64,000 bases of DNA from an uncultured Oscillospiraceae bacterium (GTDB lineage: Bacteria > Bacillota > Clostridia > Oscillospirales > Oscillospiraceae). The stretch is from contig CAJTPV010000007.1 of assembly GCA_910578505.1 (NCBI GenBank), positions 1 to 64,000 on the forward strand. The letters are read 5' to 3'. Position 1 is the first letter of the stretch, and each line of letters starts with the position of its first letter. Positions 32,447 through 41,730 of the stretch are shown one piece after another. Made by a program: the position numbers and the translations under genes. The notes below the pieces were generated by a model, which saw nothing but the letters and a program-made list of their open reading frames with translations, had not been told where the DNA came from and did no database searches.

Positions 32447-34165
32447 TCAATTCTGCGGCTCGAATATGATCTGGGGGGACAGCAGCTGCAGGGTCTTATA
32501 CCGCAAAAAATCGTCCTCCGTGCCGCCCGCCGCCACCAGCAGCAGGGGCTTATACAGCGCCGACTGGGCAGCCTGGCGCAGCTTCCGGTACACATAGGGC
32601 ACGCCGGGGGTCTCGGTCTGCTTGAGCACCATATGGCCGTCCTCCAGCGCCAGCTTCACGATCCGCACGCAGGGCGTCTCCACAAAATCCAGGCGGATAT
32701 AGAAGACCGGCCGCTCCTCCTCGTCGTGGGTGAACCGGCCCAGGGCCGCCACCTGATAGGCGTCCCCCTGGAAATCCAGCGCGCTGACCCGTGGCGCGCC
32801 CAGGCCCACCGGCAGGCGGTACACCGCGTCCTTTTCCCGGTAGATCAGCTCCGGCAGCCCGTCCCGCACGCTGACCGCCACCGACTCCACCCCCTGGGTG
32901 TAGCTGTTGTGCAGCGCCTGGAGCACCACGGGCAGCAGTCCCACGGAGGGGGCCATGGGGTCCTGGGTGGTAAAGCTGCGATTCAAAAAGAGTCCGGCCC
33001 CCTCCCCGGCCTGCTCCACGGTCAAAGCCTGCCCGCTGTAGGCGGACAGGTCCCGGACCGTCTCCGCCAGCCGGGACGATTCCGCCGAATCCGGGGGCAG
33101 TGCCTCCGGGAATGCGCCGCCGAAATAGCGGCTCACGATCTCAAAATACCGGCTCTCCTGGAAGTCCGTGTCCTCCCCGGCATTGGTCACCACCAGGATG
33201 CCGCTGTCACGGAACCCCAGCACGTTCTGGCCCAGCATGCCGTTGAAGAGGAAGGTGTTCTCCCGGCGGCCTACCCAGATTTGGTAGCCGTAGTTGAAAT
33301 CGCCGGTGGACGCCGGCGGGATGGCGTGGGGGGCAAGGGCGGCGGCCAGGTATTCCCCGCTGAGCAGCCGCTGCCCCCGCCAGACGCCGCCGTCCATCAC
33401 CAGCTGGCCCAGCTTCGCAGCGTCCTCCGGGCGGATATACAGGCCCCAGCCCCCCTTTTCCACCCCCATGGGACACTTCTCCCACAGCACGTCCGTAATG
33501 CCCATAGGAGTAAAGAGCCGCTCCTGAAGGAGGTCCGTCAACCCCCTGCCGGTCTTGCGGCAGACAATGGCGGAGAGCAGGTAGGTGTTGAGGCTGTTGT
33601 AGAAGAAATCCGCGCCCGGCTCGGATTTCTGGGCCGCGCTGAGGAACCGGCGCACCCAGTCCGTCTCCGTCAGCGCCTCCGCCTCGGTGAACAGCAGCCC
33701 CGCCCGCATGGTCAGCAGGTCCTCTACCGTCAGGTCCTTCAGCCGCCGCCGCAGGCCGGGGACCTCGAAAATGTCCTCCACCTTGTCGGTGACCGCCAGC
33801 AGCCCGTCGTCCGCCAGCAGCCCGATGGCCAGAGAGACCACGCTCTTGCAGGCGGAGAATGTATAGGTGGGGGCCAGCAGGGTCTGGGAGCCGAAGGCGG
33901 CCTCGCAGAGCACCTGCCCGTGCCGCAGGACCATCACGGTCTGCATATGCAGGGCGCTGTCCGACAGCTCCTCCAGAAATTTGCGGATATGGCGGGAGGA
34001 GACGCCGCACGCCTCCGGCAGCGCCCGGGGGAAGGGCTGCGCGGCGGGGCGCAGGGGCAGGGCCCGCTTATCCCCCGCAGAGGGGACAAAGGGTTCGGTG
34101 GAAGACCGGGGGTCCAGCAGGCGGCTGAGCAGCTGGAAGGTCCGGCTGGCAGTGGAGAGATTCAT
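32447..34165 (-). CDS. Beta-lactamase-family serine hydrolase
   Basis: 572 residues. The SxxK nucleophile motif is SACK (about residue 104-107) and the YxN motif is YNSLNTYLL (about residue 188). The fold matches class C beta-lactamase/esterase proteins (for example VTDKVEDIFEV and LLTMRAGLLF). No signal peptide or lipobox is seen, so it acts in the cytoplasm if translated as shown, which makes antibiotic hydrolysis less likely. Residues 370-572 form an extra domain without a recognised family. It is in an operon behind the c-di-AMP receptor gene, 12 bases apart. Confidence 0.85.
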   Translation of the reverse strand: MNLSTASRTFQLLSRLLDPRSSTEPFVPSAGDKRALPLRPAAQPFPRALPEACGVSSRHIRKFLEELSDSALHMQTVMVLRHGQVLCEAAFGSQTLLAPTYTFSACKSVVSLAIGLLADDGLLAVTDKVEDIFEVPGLRRRLKDLTVEDLLTMRAGLLFTEAEALTETDWVRRFLSAAQKSEPGADFFYNSLNTYLLSAIVCRKTGRGLTDLLQERLFTPMGITDVLWEKCPMGVEKGGWGLYIRPEDAAKLGQLVMDGGVWRGQRLLSGEYLAAALAPHAIPPASTGDFNYGYQIWVGRRENTFLFNGMLGQNVLGFRDSGILVVTNAGEDTDFQESRYFEIVSRYFGGAFPEALPPDSAESSRLAETVRDLSAYSGQALTVEQAGEGAGLFLNRSFTTQDPMAPSVGLLPVVLQALHNSYTQGVESVAVSVRDGLPELIYREKDAVYRLPVGLGAPRVSALDFQGDAYQVAALGRFTHDEEERPVFYIRLDFVETPCVRIVKLALEDGHMVLKQTETPGVPYVYRKLRQAAQSALYKPLLLVAAGGTEDDFLRYKTLQLLSPQIIFEPQN

Positions 34166-34177
34166 AGACCTGCTCCT

Positions 34178-34534
34178 TTAAAACTTCTGGATGTCGTCCA
34201 GGTCCACGATAAATACCACCACGCCGCCCACATCCATCTGCACGGGCATCATGGGGACGGACGGGTTGGGGCCTCCCGCGGACATTGACAGGTTGGAATA
34301 CGTCATCTGCTTCCGGCGGCCGGCGCACTGCTTGAGGATGTTCAGCGCGTCCTGCACCTTCGGTTCTTCCACACCGATCATGAGCGTCATGCTGCGCTTT
34401 TTCAGAAAGCCGCCTGTGGAGCTGAGAATTGTGGCAAAAAATCCGGCCCGGTTCAGGTCGTCCACCGTGTCTGGATAATCGTCGCTTTGGATCACTGCCA
34501 GCAGCAGTTTCTTTTTTGTTGTCTCCTTGTCCAT
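34178..34534 (-). CDS. Cyclic-di-AMP receptor DarA/PstA
   Basis: 118 residues, PII-like. Typical motifs are LLAVIQSDDYPDTVDDLNRA, ATILSSTGGFLKKRSMTLMI and the C-terminal VGGVVVFIVDLDDIQKF. The family binds c-di-AMP in a trimer; its downstream effect is still unclear. ATG 34534 is chosen for gaggtg upstream; the 30 extra codons before it lack family similarity. It is the first gene of a two-gene operon with the serine hydrolase. Confidence 0.92.
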   Translation of the reverse strand: MDKETTKKKLLLAVIQSDDYPDTVDDLNRAGFFATILSSTGGFLKKRSMTLMIGVEEPKVQDALNILKQCAGRRKQMTYSNLSMSAGGPNPSVPMMPVQMDVGGVVVFIVDLDDIQKF

Positions 34535-34582
34535 GTGGTTCACCTCTTCTTTCCAGTTTAGCCAGTTGAATGGTCTACCCCT

Positions 34583-34611
34583 ATTATACGCCATATTGAC
34601 AGATTTGCCAA
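34583..34611 (-). promoter_or_regulatory. Promoter of the DarA operon
   Basis: Minus strand TTGGCA (34611-34606), 17 bases, TATAAT (34588-34583). Confidence 0.85.
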
Positions 34612-34672
34612 GAAAAATTTGCACGGCCCCGGCGGGCGCCGGTTAAAATTATACGGGGGCAGCCGTTTCCTG

Positions 34673-34701
34673 TTGACCGCAGGCGCAAAAAGTAGTAAAG
34701 T
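34673..34701 (+). promoter_or_regulatory. Promoter of the acyl-CoA synthetase gene
   Basis: TTGACC (34673-34678), 17 bases, TAAAGT (34696-34701). The same unusual TAAAGT -10 box is used before paaK. Confidence 0.6.
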
Positions 34702-34801
34702 GTATCCTATCGTAAGAGATCCGCGGCAGGATTTTCTGGCCTTCGCGGACCCGCAGGGCTGGTTTTTGCGCCGCGGGCGGCATGCAGGGGAGGAATCATC
34801 T

Positions 34802-36439
34802 ATGGTCATTACAGATTTTCTGGAGCGAAACGCCCGGCTCTACGGCGCGGAGACGGCGCTGGTGGAGCTAAGCCCCACGGAGGAGCGGGACCAGGCCGTC
34901 ACCTGGCGGGAGGCCAGCCTCATCGAGAGCGCCCGGCCCGACGCCCCCTACCGGCGGGCTATGAGCTGGAAGGAGTTCGACCGGCGGGCCAACCAGTTTG
35001 CCAACCTCCTGCTCAGCCGGAACACCCGGCGGGGGGCCAAGGTGGCTATCCTGATGATGAACTGCCTGGAGTGGCTGCCGGTGTACTTCGGCATCCTCAA
35101 GGCGGGCTGTATCGCCGTGCCGATGAATTTCCGGTACTCCAGCGACGAGATCCAATACTGCCTGGAGCTGGCGGACGTGGAGACCCTGGTGTTCGGGCCG
35201 GAGTTTGTCAGCCGGATGGACGCCATTGCGGACCAGCTGCCCCAGGTGCGGATGATGTTTTTCGTGGGCCGGGACAAGCCGGCCTATGCGGAGGACTGCG
35301 GGAAGCTGATGGGCTTCTGCTCCTCGGACCCGCCGCCGGTAGCCCTGGAGGAGACGGACCATGCGGCCATCTACTTTTCCTCCGGCACCACCGGCTTTCC
35401 CAAGGCGATCCTGCACAACCAGCTCGCCCTGGTCAGCTCCTGCGAGACGGAGCAGAACCACCACGGCCAGACACGGGACGACGTGTTCCTCTGCATCCCG
35501 CCGCTGTACCACACAGGGGCAAAAATGCACTGGTTCGGCAGTCTCCTCTCCGGCAGCCGGGCGGTGCTGCTGCGGGGCGTGAAGCCGGAGTGGATCCTCC
35601 GGGCGGTGACGGAGGAGAAATGCACCATCGTGTGGCTGCTGGTGCCCTGGTGCCAGGACCTGCTGGACGCCATTGAGTCCGGCAGGGCCGATTTGGACAG
35701 CTATCTGCTGGACCAGTGGCGGCTGATGCACATCGGGGCCCAGCCCGTGCCCCCCAGCCTGATCCACCGCTGGCAGAAGGTATTTCCCCACCACCAGTAC
35801 GACACCAACTACGGTTTGAGCGAGTCCATCGGCCCCGGCTGCGTCCACCTGGGGGTGGAGAACATCCACAAGGTGGGGGCCATCGGCGTGCCCGGCTACC
35901 GCTGGGAGGCCAGAATCGTGGACGAGCAGGGCAGTGAGGTCCCCCAGGGGGAGATCGGTGAGCTGGCCGTCAAGGGCCGGGGCGTGATGCTCTGCTACTA
36001 CAAAAACCAGGAGGCCACGGACGAGATCCTCAAGGACGGCTGGCTCTACACCGGCGACATGGCCCGGATGGATGAGGACGGCTTCATCTTCCTGGTGGAC
36101 CGGAAGAAGGACGTGGTCATCTCCGGCGGCGAGAACCTGTACCCGGTACAGATCGAGGACTTTTTGCGCCGGTACGACAAGGTCAAGGACGTGGCGGTCA
36201 TCGGCCTGCCGGACCAGCGGCTGGGGGAGATCGCCGCCGCCATTATCGAGGTCAAGGAGGGGGTTACGTGTACGGAGGAGGAGATCCAGGCGTTCTGTAA
36301 GGAGCTGCCCCGGTACAAGCGGCCCCGGAGGATCATCTTCGCCCCCGTGCCCAGAAACCCCACCGGCAAGATCGAAAAACCGGCCCTGCGGGAGAAATAC
36401 TGCCACGGGCGGCTGGTGGAGACCCAGATCAAAAATTAG
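34802..36439 (+). CDS. Class I adenylate-forming acyl-CoA synthetase
   Basis: 545 residues. The P-loop-like motif is YFSSGTTGFPKAILH, the A8 region is LYTGDMARMDEDGFIFLVDR followed by KKDVVISGGENLYP, and the catalytic Lys is in NPTGKIEKP. It activates a carboxylic acid with ATP and joins it to CoA; the substrate cannot be read from sequence. ATG 34802 follows gaggaa. It is monocistronic between its own promoter and terminator. Together with paaK it gives the region two acid-activating enzymes. Confidence 0.9.
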   Translation: MVITDFLERNARLYGAETALVELSPTEERDQAVTWREASLIESARPDAPYRRAMSWKEFDRRANQFANLLLSRNTRRGAKVAILMMNCLEWLPVYFGILKAGCIAVPMNFRYSSDEIQYCLELADVETLVFGPEFVSRMDAIADQLPQVRMMFFVGRDKPAYAEDCGKLMGFCSSDPPPVALEETDHAAIYFSSGTTGFPKAILHNQLALVSSCETEQNHHGQTRDDVFLCIPPLYHTGAKMHWFGSLLSGSRAVLLRGVKPEWILRAVTEEKCTIVWLLVPWCQDLLDAIESGRADLDSYLLDQWRLMHIGAQPVPPSLIHRWQKVFPHHQYDTNYGLSESIGPGCVHLGVENIHKVGAIGVPGYRWEARIVDEQGSEVPQGEIGELAVKGRGVMLCYYKNQEATDEILKDGWLYTGDMARMDEDGFIFLVDRKKDVVISGGENLYPVQIEDFLRRYDKVKDVAVIGLPDQRLGEIAAAIIEVKEGVTCTEEEIQAFCKELPRYKRPRRIIFAPVPRNPTGKIEKPALREKYCHGRLVETQIKN

Positions 36440-36445
36440 AAAAGC

Positions 36446-36473
36446 GCGGCGTCTGGCAGTATCCAGACGCCGC
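36446..36473. terminator. Terminator between convergent genes
   Basis: GCGGCGTCTGG (36446-36456) and CCAGACGCCGC (36463-36473), an 11-bp perfect stem. Confidence 0.75.
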
Positions 36474-36483
36474 ACCCAAGAGT

Positions 36484-37197
36484 TTACACATCCATCAATT
36501 TCCCGATACGCTCTGCAATCCACTGGTCGCCGATTCCCAGCTGATACCGGACCAATACATTGCATATTATCTCTGCTTTTCTGGATACATCTCCAATCCG
36601 AAGGATTTCTTGTTGGATATAGCTGTCATACAGGGTTTCAGGCGCGCTGACCAGCCGTCCGTTGATTACGGCGCGCAATGGCGCGTTCTCCAGCCTGAGG
36701 CTTTTCCAGCGGTCCGCGCAAAATTTCATGTATCGGGGGGATACGGGCCGCTCTAACGGCAAATAGTTCAATAAGTCGGAGGAGTCAACCATGCCCCATG
36801 TGTCCAGGACTGTGCCGTCCTCCTCCAGGGCGTCCTTTGGCAGCTGGATCATGGAAACCGGCCCGCAGCTCTCCGCCAGACGGCTCAAATGCTCCATCAG
36901 CCAATAGAACCCGCACACTTCACCGGGCCGGTCGCTGCACCAGACGCGGACAGGCGCTCCCGCTGCCGATTGCGTGAGGATGAAGTCTAAGTTTTTCGCC
37001 GATTCCTCTATGTACTGCTGCATTTCGTTCGGATCAGCCGGCTGGCGCAGCAGGCGGCAGACAACGGCATAGCGGGCCGGACCGGGGATATCTTCCGATA
37101 TGTCGCCTACGCTGAAACCACAGGAAAAATGAATGACTGGGTCAAATGTCCATCCTATGTCGTTGAGCCAGCTGTCATCAAAGCAAATCTCTATCAT
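36484..37197 (-). CDS. DUF1835/DUF3658-type protein, unknown function
   Basis: 237 residues. The middle has VRVWCSDRPGEVCGFYWLME (DUF1835-like) and the C-terminus has RAVINGRLVSAPETLYDSYI (DUF3658-like). The usual C-terminal alpha-helical domain is present. No enzymatic residues are known. The gene is lower in GC than its neighbours and stands alone. Confidence 0.7.
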   Translation of the reverse strand: MIEICFDDSWLNDIGWTFDPVIHFSCGFSVGDISEDIPGPARYAVVCRLLRQPADPNEMQQYIEESAKNLDFILTQSAAGAPVRVWCSDRPGEVCGFYWLMEHLSRLAESCGPVSMIQLPKDALEEDGTVLDTWGMVDSSDLLNYLPLERPVSPRYMKFCADRWKSLRLENAPLRAVINGRLVSAPETLYDSYIQQEILRIGDVSRKAEIICNVLVRYQLGIGDQWIAERIGKLMDV

Positions 37198-37254
37198 TTA
37201 TTCTTTCAAAATAGACCTTCCGGTTTTTGCAAATCCTCGTGCCTGACCGGCCTT

Positions 37255-37695
37255 TTATTTCGGGTCGTAGCCGTGACAGACCTTTGTTCCATCTTTGGCA
37301 ATGAGGTCAGTCCCATAGCAATAGTGCGTGCAGTCCGCTTCTTTCATACCCGTAGCAGCTGTCCGCGGGTCATAGCCGTGGCACTCTGTTTTATCCCTGG
37401 ATACTGGATAAGAAGTTCCTCTTTTGCATGACGTACACTGCCAATATTGTCTCCCTTGATCTTGCAGTACAAGGTCAGTGCCATAGTTATAATGTTCGCA
37501 GTTGGGTTCATCCACAACAAGCCAAATATTATCCCAGATTGTTTCCAGCATAACGACACGACCCCCGCAATCAGGACACCGTTCATAGTGAGGAGCTATG
37601 CCAGACTCGTCATCTTGCGCTGATGCAGGTACGGTAAATACCAGCAGGGATGTAGCCATTGCTAAAATGAGAGCAATTGTTTTGATACCTTTCAT
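37255..37695 (-). CDS. Secreted cysteine-rich protein with two internal repeats
   Basis: 146 residues. A signal peptide (about 1-26, LILAMATSLLVFTVPASA) is followed by CPDCGG and CTSCKRG, a possible zinc ribbon. Two related units, CEHYNYGTDL and CTHYCYGTDL, lie about 50 residues apart, and HGYDP occurs twice. No known family. ATG 37695 has agaaaggag upstream and a consensus promoter on the minus strand. Confidence 0.7.
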   Translation of the reverse strand: MKGIKTIALILAMATSLLVFTVPASAQDDESGIAPHYERCPDCGGRVVMLETIWDNIWLVVDEPNCEHYNYGTDLVLQDQGRQYWQCTSCKRGTSYPVSRDKTECHGYDPRTAATGMKEADCTHYCYGTDLIAKDGTKVCHGYDPK

Positions 37696-37769
37696 GATGT
37701 CTCCTTTCTTATGACAAATAGTTGGTGATGAGTAAAGGTGCAAAGCCTCCTGCCAATTATTGTAAATCA

Positions 37770-37798
37770 ATAATATCACATTGCAACATGATTGTCAA
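37770..37798 (-). promoter_or_regulatory. Promoter of the secreted cysteine-rich protein gene
   Basis: Minus strand TTGACA (37798-37793), 17 bases, TATTAT (37775-37770). Confidence 0.85.
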
Positions 37799-37838
37799 TA
37801 CTAAATATATTTTCATAGAAATTTCAAGAAACTTGGAC

Positions 37839-37867
37839 TTGACAGCACCCCTTATAAACTGTACTAT
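37839..37867 (+). promoter_or_regulatory. Promoter of iorAB
   Basis: TTGACA (37839-37844), 17 bases, TACTAT (37862-37867). Confidence 0.8.
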
Positions 37868-37899
37868 CTTTTTGATCAATAACAGGAGGAATCTAGCCT

Positions 37900-39636
37900 A
37901 TGAAAACCCTGATGCTGGGCAACGAAGCCGCTGCCCGGGGCCTGTACGAGGCGGGCTGCGCCTTTGTCTCCAGCTATCCCGGCACCCCCAGCACGGAGAT
38001 CACCGAGTACGCCGCCAAATACCCGGAAATCTACGCCGAGTGGGCCCCCAATGAGAAGGTAGCCATGGAGGCCGCCTTCGGCGCGTCCCTGGCGGGGAAG
38101 CGGAGCTTCTGCGGGATGAAGCACGTGGGACTGAACGTGGCCGCGGACCCGCTGTTCACCATCTCCTACACCGGCGTCAACGCCGGCATGGTCATCGCCG
38201 TGGCGGACGACGCGGGCATGCACTCGTCCCAGAACGAGCAGGACTCCCGCCACTACGCCAAGGCCGCCAAGCTGCCCATGCTGGAGCCCGCCGACTCGGC
38301 GGAGTCCCTGGCCTTTGCCAAGCTGGCCTATGCGCTGTCGGAGGAGTTCGACACGCCGGTGCTGCTGAAGATGTGTACCCGCGTGGCCCACTCCCAGAGC
38401 GTGGCGGAGCCGGGGGAGCGCATAGAGCCGGCACAGCGGCCCTATGAGAAGAACGGGGCCAAGTACATCATGATGCCCGCCAACGCCAAGGGCCGCCACC
38501 CGGTGGTGGAGGAGCGGCTGCGGAAGCTGTCGGAGTGGGCGGAGACGGCGGACATCAACCGGGTGGAGCCGGGCCGGGACCGCAAGATGGGCATTATCAC
38601 GTCGTCCACCAGCTACCAGTATGTGAAGGAGGCCTGCGGCGATACCTACCCGGTGTTGAAGCTGGGCATGGTCTGGCCCCTGCCGGAGAAGAAAATCCTG
38701 GACTTTGCCAAAAGCGTCAGCCTGCTGGTGGTGGTGGAGGAGCTGGACGGCTTTATTGAGGAGCACTGCCGCAATCTGGGCCTGGCCCTGGCCGGCAAAG
38801 CCAACTTCCCCGCCATTGGCGAGCTGAGCCAGAACCTGGTGGCGGAGCAGCTGACAGGGGAACACCGTTCCGGGGTCAAGCTGGACGTCAACATCCCCGC
38901 CCGGCCCCCGGTGATGTGCGCCGGATGCCCCCACAGGGGCCTCTTCTACACCCTGGCCAAAAACAAGCTGACCGTTATGGGCGACATCGGCTGCTATACC
39001 CTGGGCGCGGCGCCCCCTCTGGGGGCCATCGACACCACCGTCTGCATGGGGGCGTCCATCTCCAGCCTCCACGGCTTCAGCAAGGCGGGCGGCGGCGACG
39101 GGCGAACCGTGGCGGTCATCGGCGACTCCACCTTCATGCACTCCGGCGTCACCGGCCTCATCAACGCGGCCTATAACGAGTCCCATTCCACGGTCATCAT
39201 CCTGGACAACTCCATCACCGGCATGACCGGCCACCAGCAGAACCCCACCACCGGCTATAACCTCAAGGGGGACCCCTGCACGAAGATCGACCTGGAGAGC
39301 CTCTGCCGGGCGGTAGGCATCCGGCGGGTGCGGGTGGTGGACCCCTACGACCTGGCGGCCTGCGACGCGGCGGTGAAGGAGGAGGTGGCGGCGGAGGAGG
39401 CGTCCGTCATCATCTCCCGCCGCCCCTGCGCGCTGCTCAAGTACGTCCGGCACCCCGGCCCCATTGCGGCGGACGCGGACAAGTGCGTGGGCTGCAAATC
39501 CTGCATGAAGACCGGCTGTCCCGCCATCAGCGTGGTGGACGGCAAGGTGCGGATCGACAGCACCCTCTGCACAGGCTGCGGCGTGTGCGGCCAGCTGTGC
39601 AAGTTTGATGTCCTGGGCGGCAAGAAGGAGGCGTGA
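37900..39636 (+). CDS. iorA: Indolepyruvate:ferredoxin oxidoreductase alpha subunit
   Basis: 578 residues. N-terminal pyrimidine domain (GNEAAARGLYEAGCAFVSSY), TPP-binding part (GDIGCYTLGAAPP and GDSTFMHSGVTGLINAAYN), and C-terminal double 4Fe-4S motifs (CVGCKSCMKTGCP and CTGCGVCGQLC). With IorB it oxidatively decarboxylates arylpyruvates to aryl-acetyl-CoA, reducing ferredoxin. Lengths and order match archaeal and clostridial IOR. It is preceded by a good promoter and overlaps the iorB ribosome binding site. Confidence 0.95.
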   Translation: MKTLMLGNEAAARGLYEAGCAFVSSYPGTPSTEITEYAAKYPEIYAEWAPNEKVAMEAAFGASLAGKRSFCGMKHVGLNVAADPLFTISYTGVNAGMVIAVADDAGMHSSQNEQDSRHYAKAAKLPMLEPADSAESLAFAKLAYALSEEFDTPVLLKMCTRVAHSQSVAEPGERIEPAQRPYEKNGAKYIMMPANAKGRHPVVEERLRKLSEWAETADINRVEPGRDRKMGIITSSTSYQYVKEACGDTYPVLKLGMVWPLPEKKILDFAKSVSLLVVVEELDGFIEEHCRNLGLALAGKANFPAIGELSQNLVAEQLTGEHRSGVKLDVNIPARPPVMCAGCPHRGLFYTLAKNKLTVMGDIGCYTLGAAPPLGAIDTTVCMGASISSLHGFSKAGGGDGRTVAVIGDSTFMHSGVTGLINAAYNESHSTVIILDNSITGMTGHQQNPTTGYNLKGDPCTKIDLESLCRAVGIRRVRVVDPYDLAACDAAVKEEVAAEEASVIISRRPCALLKYVRHPGPIAADADKCVGCKSCMKTGCPAISVVDGKVRIDSTLCTGCGVCGQLCKFDVLGGKKEA

Positions 39637-39638
39637 GG

Positions 39639-40211
39639 ATGGAAACGAAAAACATCATGATTGTCGGCGTGGGCGGCCAGGGCACCCTGCTGGCCAGCAA
39701 GCTGCTGGGCCGGATGCTGCTGGGCCGGGGCTGCGACGTGAAGGTCAGCGAGGTCCACGGCATGAGCCAGCGGGGCGGCAGCGTGGTCACCTATGTGCGC
39801 TACGGGGACAAGGTCTGCTCCCCCATCATCGACAAGGGGCAGGCGGACGTGATCCTCTCCTTTGAGCTGCTGGAGGCCGCCCGCTGGACGGAGTACTTAA
39901 AGCCCGGCGGCAGGATCGTCACCAATACCCAGCAGGTGAACCCCATGCCCGTCATCACCGGCGCGGCGGAGTATCCCCAGGGGCTGGAGGAGAGCATGCG
40001 GGCGCTGGGCATTGACCTGGACGCCATCGACGCGCTGTCCCTGGCGGAGGAGGCCGGCAGCAGCAAGGCGGTGAATATCGTGCTCCTGGGCCGCCTCTCC
40101 AAGTGGTTCGACTTCACGGAGGAGGACTGGCTGGAGGCCATTGCGCAGAGCGTGCCGCCGAAATTCCTGGAGCTGAACAAGCGGGCCTTTGCTCTGGGGC
40201 GGAATACGTAA
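39639..40211 (+). CDS. iorB: Indolepyruvate:ferredoxin oxidoreductase beta subunit
   Basis: 190 residues of the gamma/beta domain of 2-oxoacid ferredoxin oxidoreductases: IMIVGVGGQGTLLASKLLG and SEVHGMSQRGGSV. It completes the TPP enzyme with IorA. ATG 39639 is preferred to GTG 39633 because aaggagg ends only two bases before the GTG. A terminator follows. Confidence 0.93.
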   Translation: METKNIMIVGVGGQGTLLASKLLGRMLLGRGCDVKVSEVHGMSQRGGSVVTYVRYGDKVCSPIIDKGQADVILSFELLEAARWTEYLKPGGRIVTNTQQVNPMPVITGAAEYPQGLEESMRALGIDLDAIDALSLAEEAGSSKAVNIVLLGRLSKWFDFTEEDWLEAIAQSVPPKFLELNKRAFALGRNT

Positions 40212-40232
40212 GCGAAGAATCGATTTGCGGCA

Positions 40233-40262
40233 GGGGGGCGGTCGATCCGCCCCCCTTTTTAC
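40233..40262 (+). terminator. Terminator after iorB
   Basis: GGGGGGCGG pairs with CCGCCCCCC and runs into ttttt. Confidence 0.85.
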
Positions 40263-40317
40263 CTATAAAAAACAGAAAAATCCGGGGCGGAAGTCCCAAT
40301 TTTCTGGAGAATCCACA

Positions 40318-40346
40318 TTGACTTGGGGAAATGAACGTGGTAAAGT
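40318..40346 (+). promoter_or_regulatory. Promoter of paaK
   Basis: TTGACT (40318-40323), 17 bases, TAAAGT (40341-40346). Confidence 0.65.
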
Positions 40347-40392
40347 ATATACATGAGAAATGTATAAACATAAACAGAAGGAGACCATCTCT

Positions 40393-41691
40393 ATGGAGCG
40401 TTACTATCAACCGGAAATTGAGTGCGCCTCGCGGGAGCAGATCCTGACGTGGCAGAACGAGCGCCTGGTCAAGCAGGTACAGCATGTGTGGGACAATGTG
40501 CCTTACTACCGCAAGAAGATGGAGGAAAAGGGCGTGACCCCCGCGGACATCCAGGGCGTGGAGGACCTGCACAAGCTGCCCTTCCTCACCAAGGACGACC
40601 TGCGGGACGCCTACCCCTACGGCCTGCTGGCCGCGCCGCTGAAGGACTGCGTGCGCATTCAGTCCACCTCCGGTACCACCGGACGCAGGGTGGTGGCCTT
40701 CTATACCCAGCACGATCTGGACCTGTGGGAGGACTGCTGCGCCCGGGCCATCGTGGCCGCCGGGGGCACAGAGGAGGACGTGTGCCACGTCTGCTACGGC
40801 TACGGGCTCTTTACCGGCGGCCCCGGCCTCAACGGCGGCAGCCACCGGGTGGGCTGTCTGACGCTGCCCATGTCCTCCGGCAATACGGACCGGCAGCTCC
40901 AGTTCATGGTGGACCTGGGGGCCACCATCCTCTGCTGCACCCCCTCCTACGCCGCCTATCTGGCGGAGAGCATCCACGAGCGGGGCCTGCGGGACAAGAT
41001 CAAGCTGAAGGCCGGCATCTTCGGCGCGGAGGCCTGGAGCGAGGAGATGCGCCAGGACATCCAGAACAAGCTGGGGATCAAGGCCTACGACATCTACGGC
41101 CTGACCGAGACCAGCGGGCCGGGCGTCAGCTTCGAGTGCTCCGCCCAGACCGGCATGCACATCAACGAGGACCACTTTATCGCCGAGATCATCGACCCCG
41201 ACACCGGCGAGGTCCTGCCGGAGGGCAGCAAGGGGGAGCTGGTGTTCTCCTCCATCACCAAGGAGGCGTTCCCGCTGCTGCGCTACCGCACCCGCGACAT
41301 CTGCGTGCTCACCCGGGAGAAGTGCGCCTGCGGCCGGACCCACGTGAAGATGTGCAAGCCCATGGGCCGCAGCGACGACATGCTGATCGTCAAGGGCGTG
41401 AACGTGTTCCCGTCCCAGATCGAGACCGTGCTGCTGGAGCAGGGCTATCCGGCCAACTACCAGATCATTGTGGACCGGGTCAACAACTCCGACACCCTGG
41501 AGGTCATGGTGGAGATGACGCCGGAGATCTTCTCCGACAGCCTGGGCAAGGTCAGCGAGATGGAGAAGGGCCTGGTGGCCGCGCTGAAGGCCATGCTGGG
41601 CATCTACGCCAAGGTCCGCCTGGTGGCGCCCAAGTCCATCACCCGCAGCGAGGGGAAGGCCGTCCGCGTCATCGACAAGCGCAAGATCTAA
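40393..41691 (+). CDS. paaK: Phenylacetate-CoA ligase
   Basis: 432 residues, the PaaK length. Motifs: IQSTSGTTGRRVVAFYT (ATP binding), YGLTETSGPG, and the C-terminal SEGKAVRVID with the catalytic Lys. It interconverts arylacetate, CoA and ATP with aryl-acetyl-CoA. Next to iorAB and an aminotransferase the reverse direction, making ATP from aryl-acetyl-CoA, is plausible (inference). ATG 40393 follows gaaggag. Confidence 0.93.
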   Translation: MERYYQPEIECASREQILTWQNERLVKQVQHVWDNVPYYRKKMEEKGVTPADIQGVEDLHKLPFLTKDDLRDAYPYGLLAAPLKDCVRIQSTSGTTGRRVVAFYTQHDLDLWEDCCARAIVAAGGTEEDVCHVCYGYGLFTGGPGLNGGSHRVGCLTLPMSSGNTDRQLQFMVDLGATILCCTPSYAAYLAESIHERGLRDKIKLKAGIFGAEAWSEEMRQDIQNKLGIKAYDIYGLTETSGPGVSFECSAQTGMHINEDHFIAEIIDPDTGEVLPEGSKGELVFSSITKEAFPLLRYRTRDICVLTREKCACGRTHVKMCKPMGRSDDMLIVKGVNVFPSQIETVLLEQGYPANYQIIVDRVNNSDTLEVMVEMTPEIFSDSLGKVSEMEKGLVAALKAMLGIYAKVRLVAPKSITRSEGKAVRVIDKRKI

Positions 41692-41730
41692 GCGTTCCTG
41701 TGGGATTTGTCTATTGAGAGGAGAAGCGAT

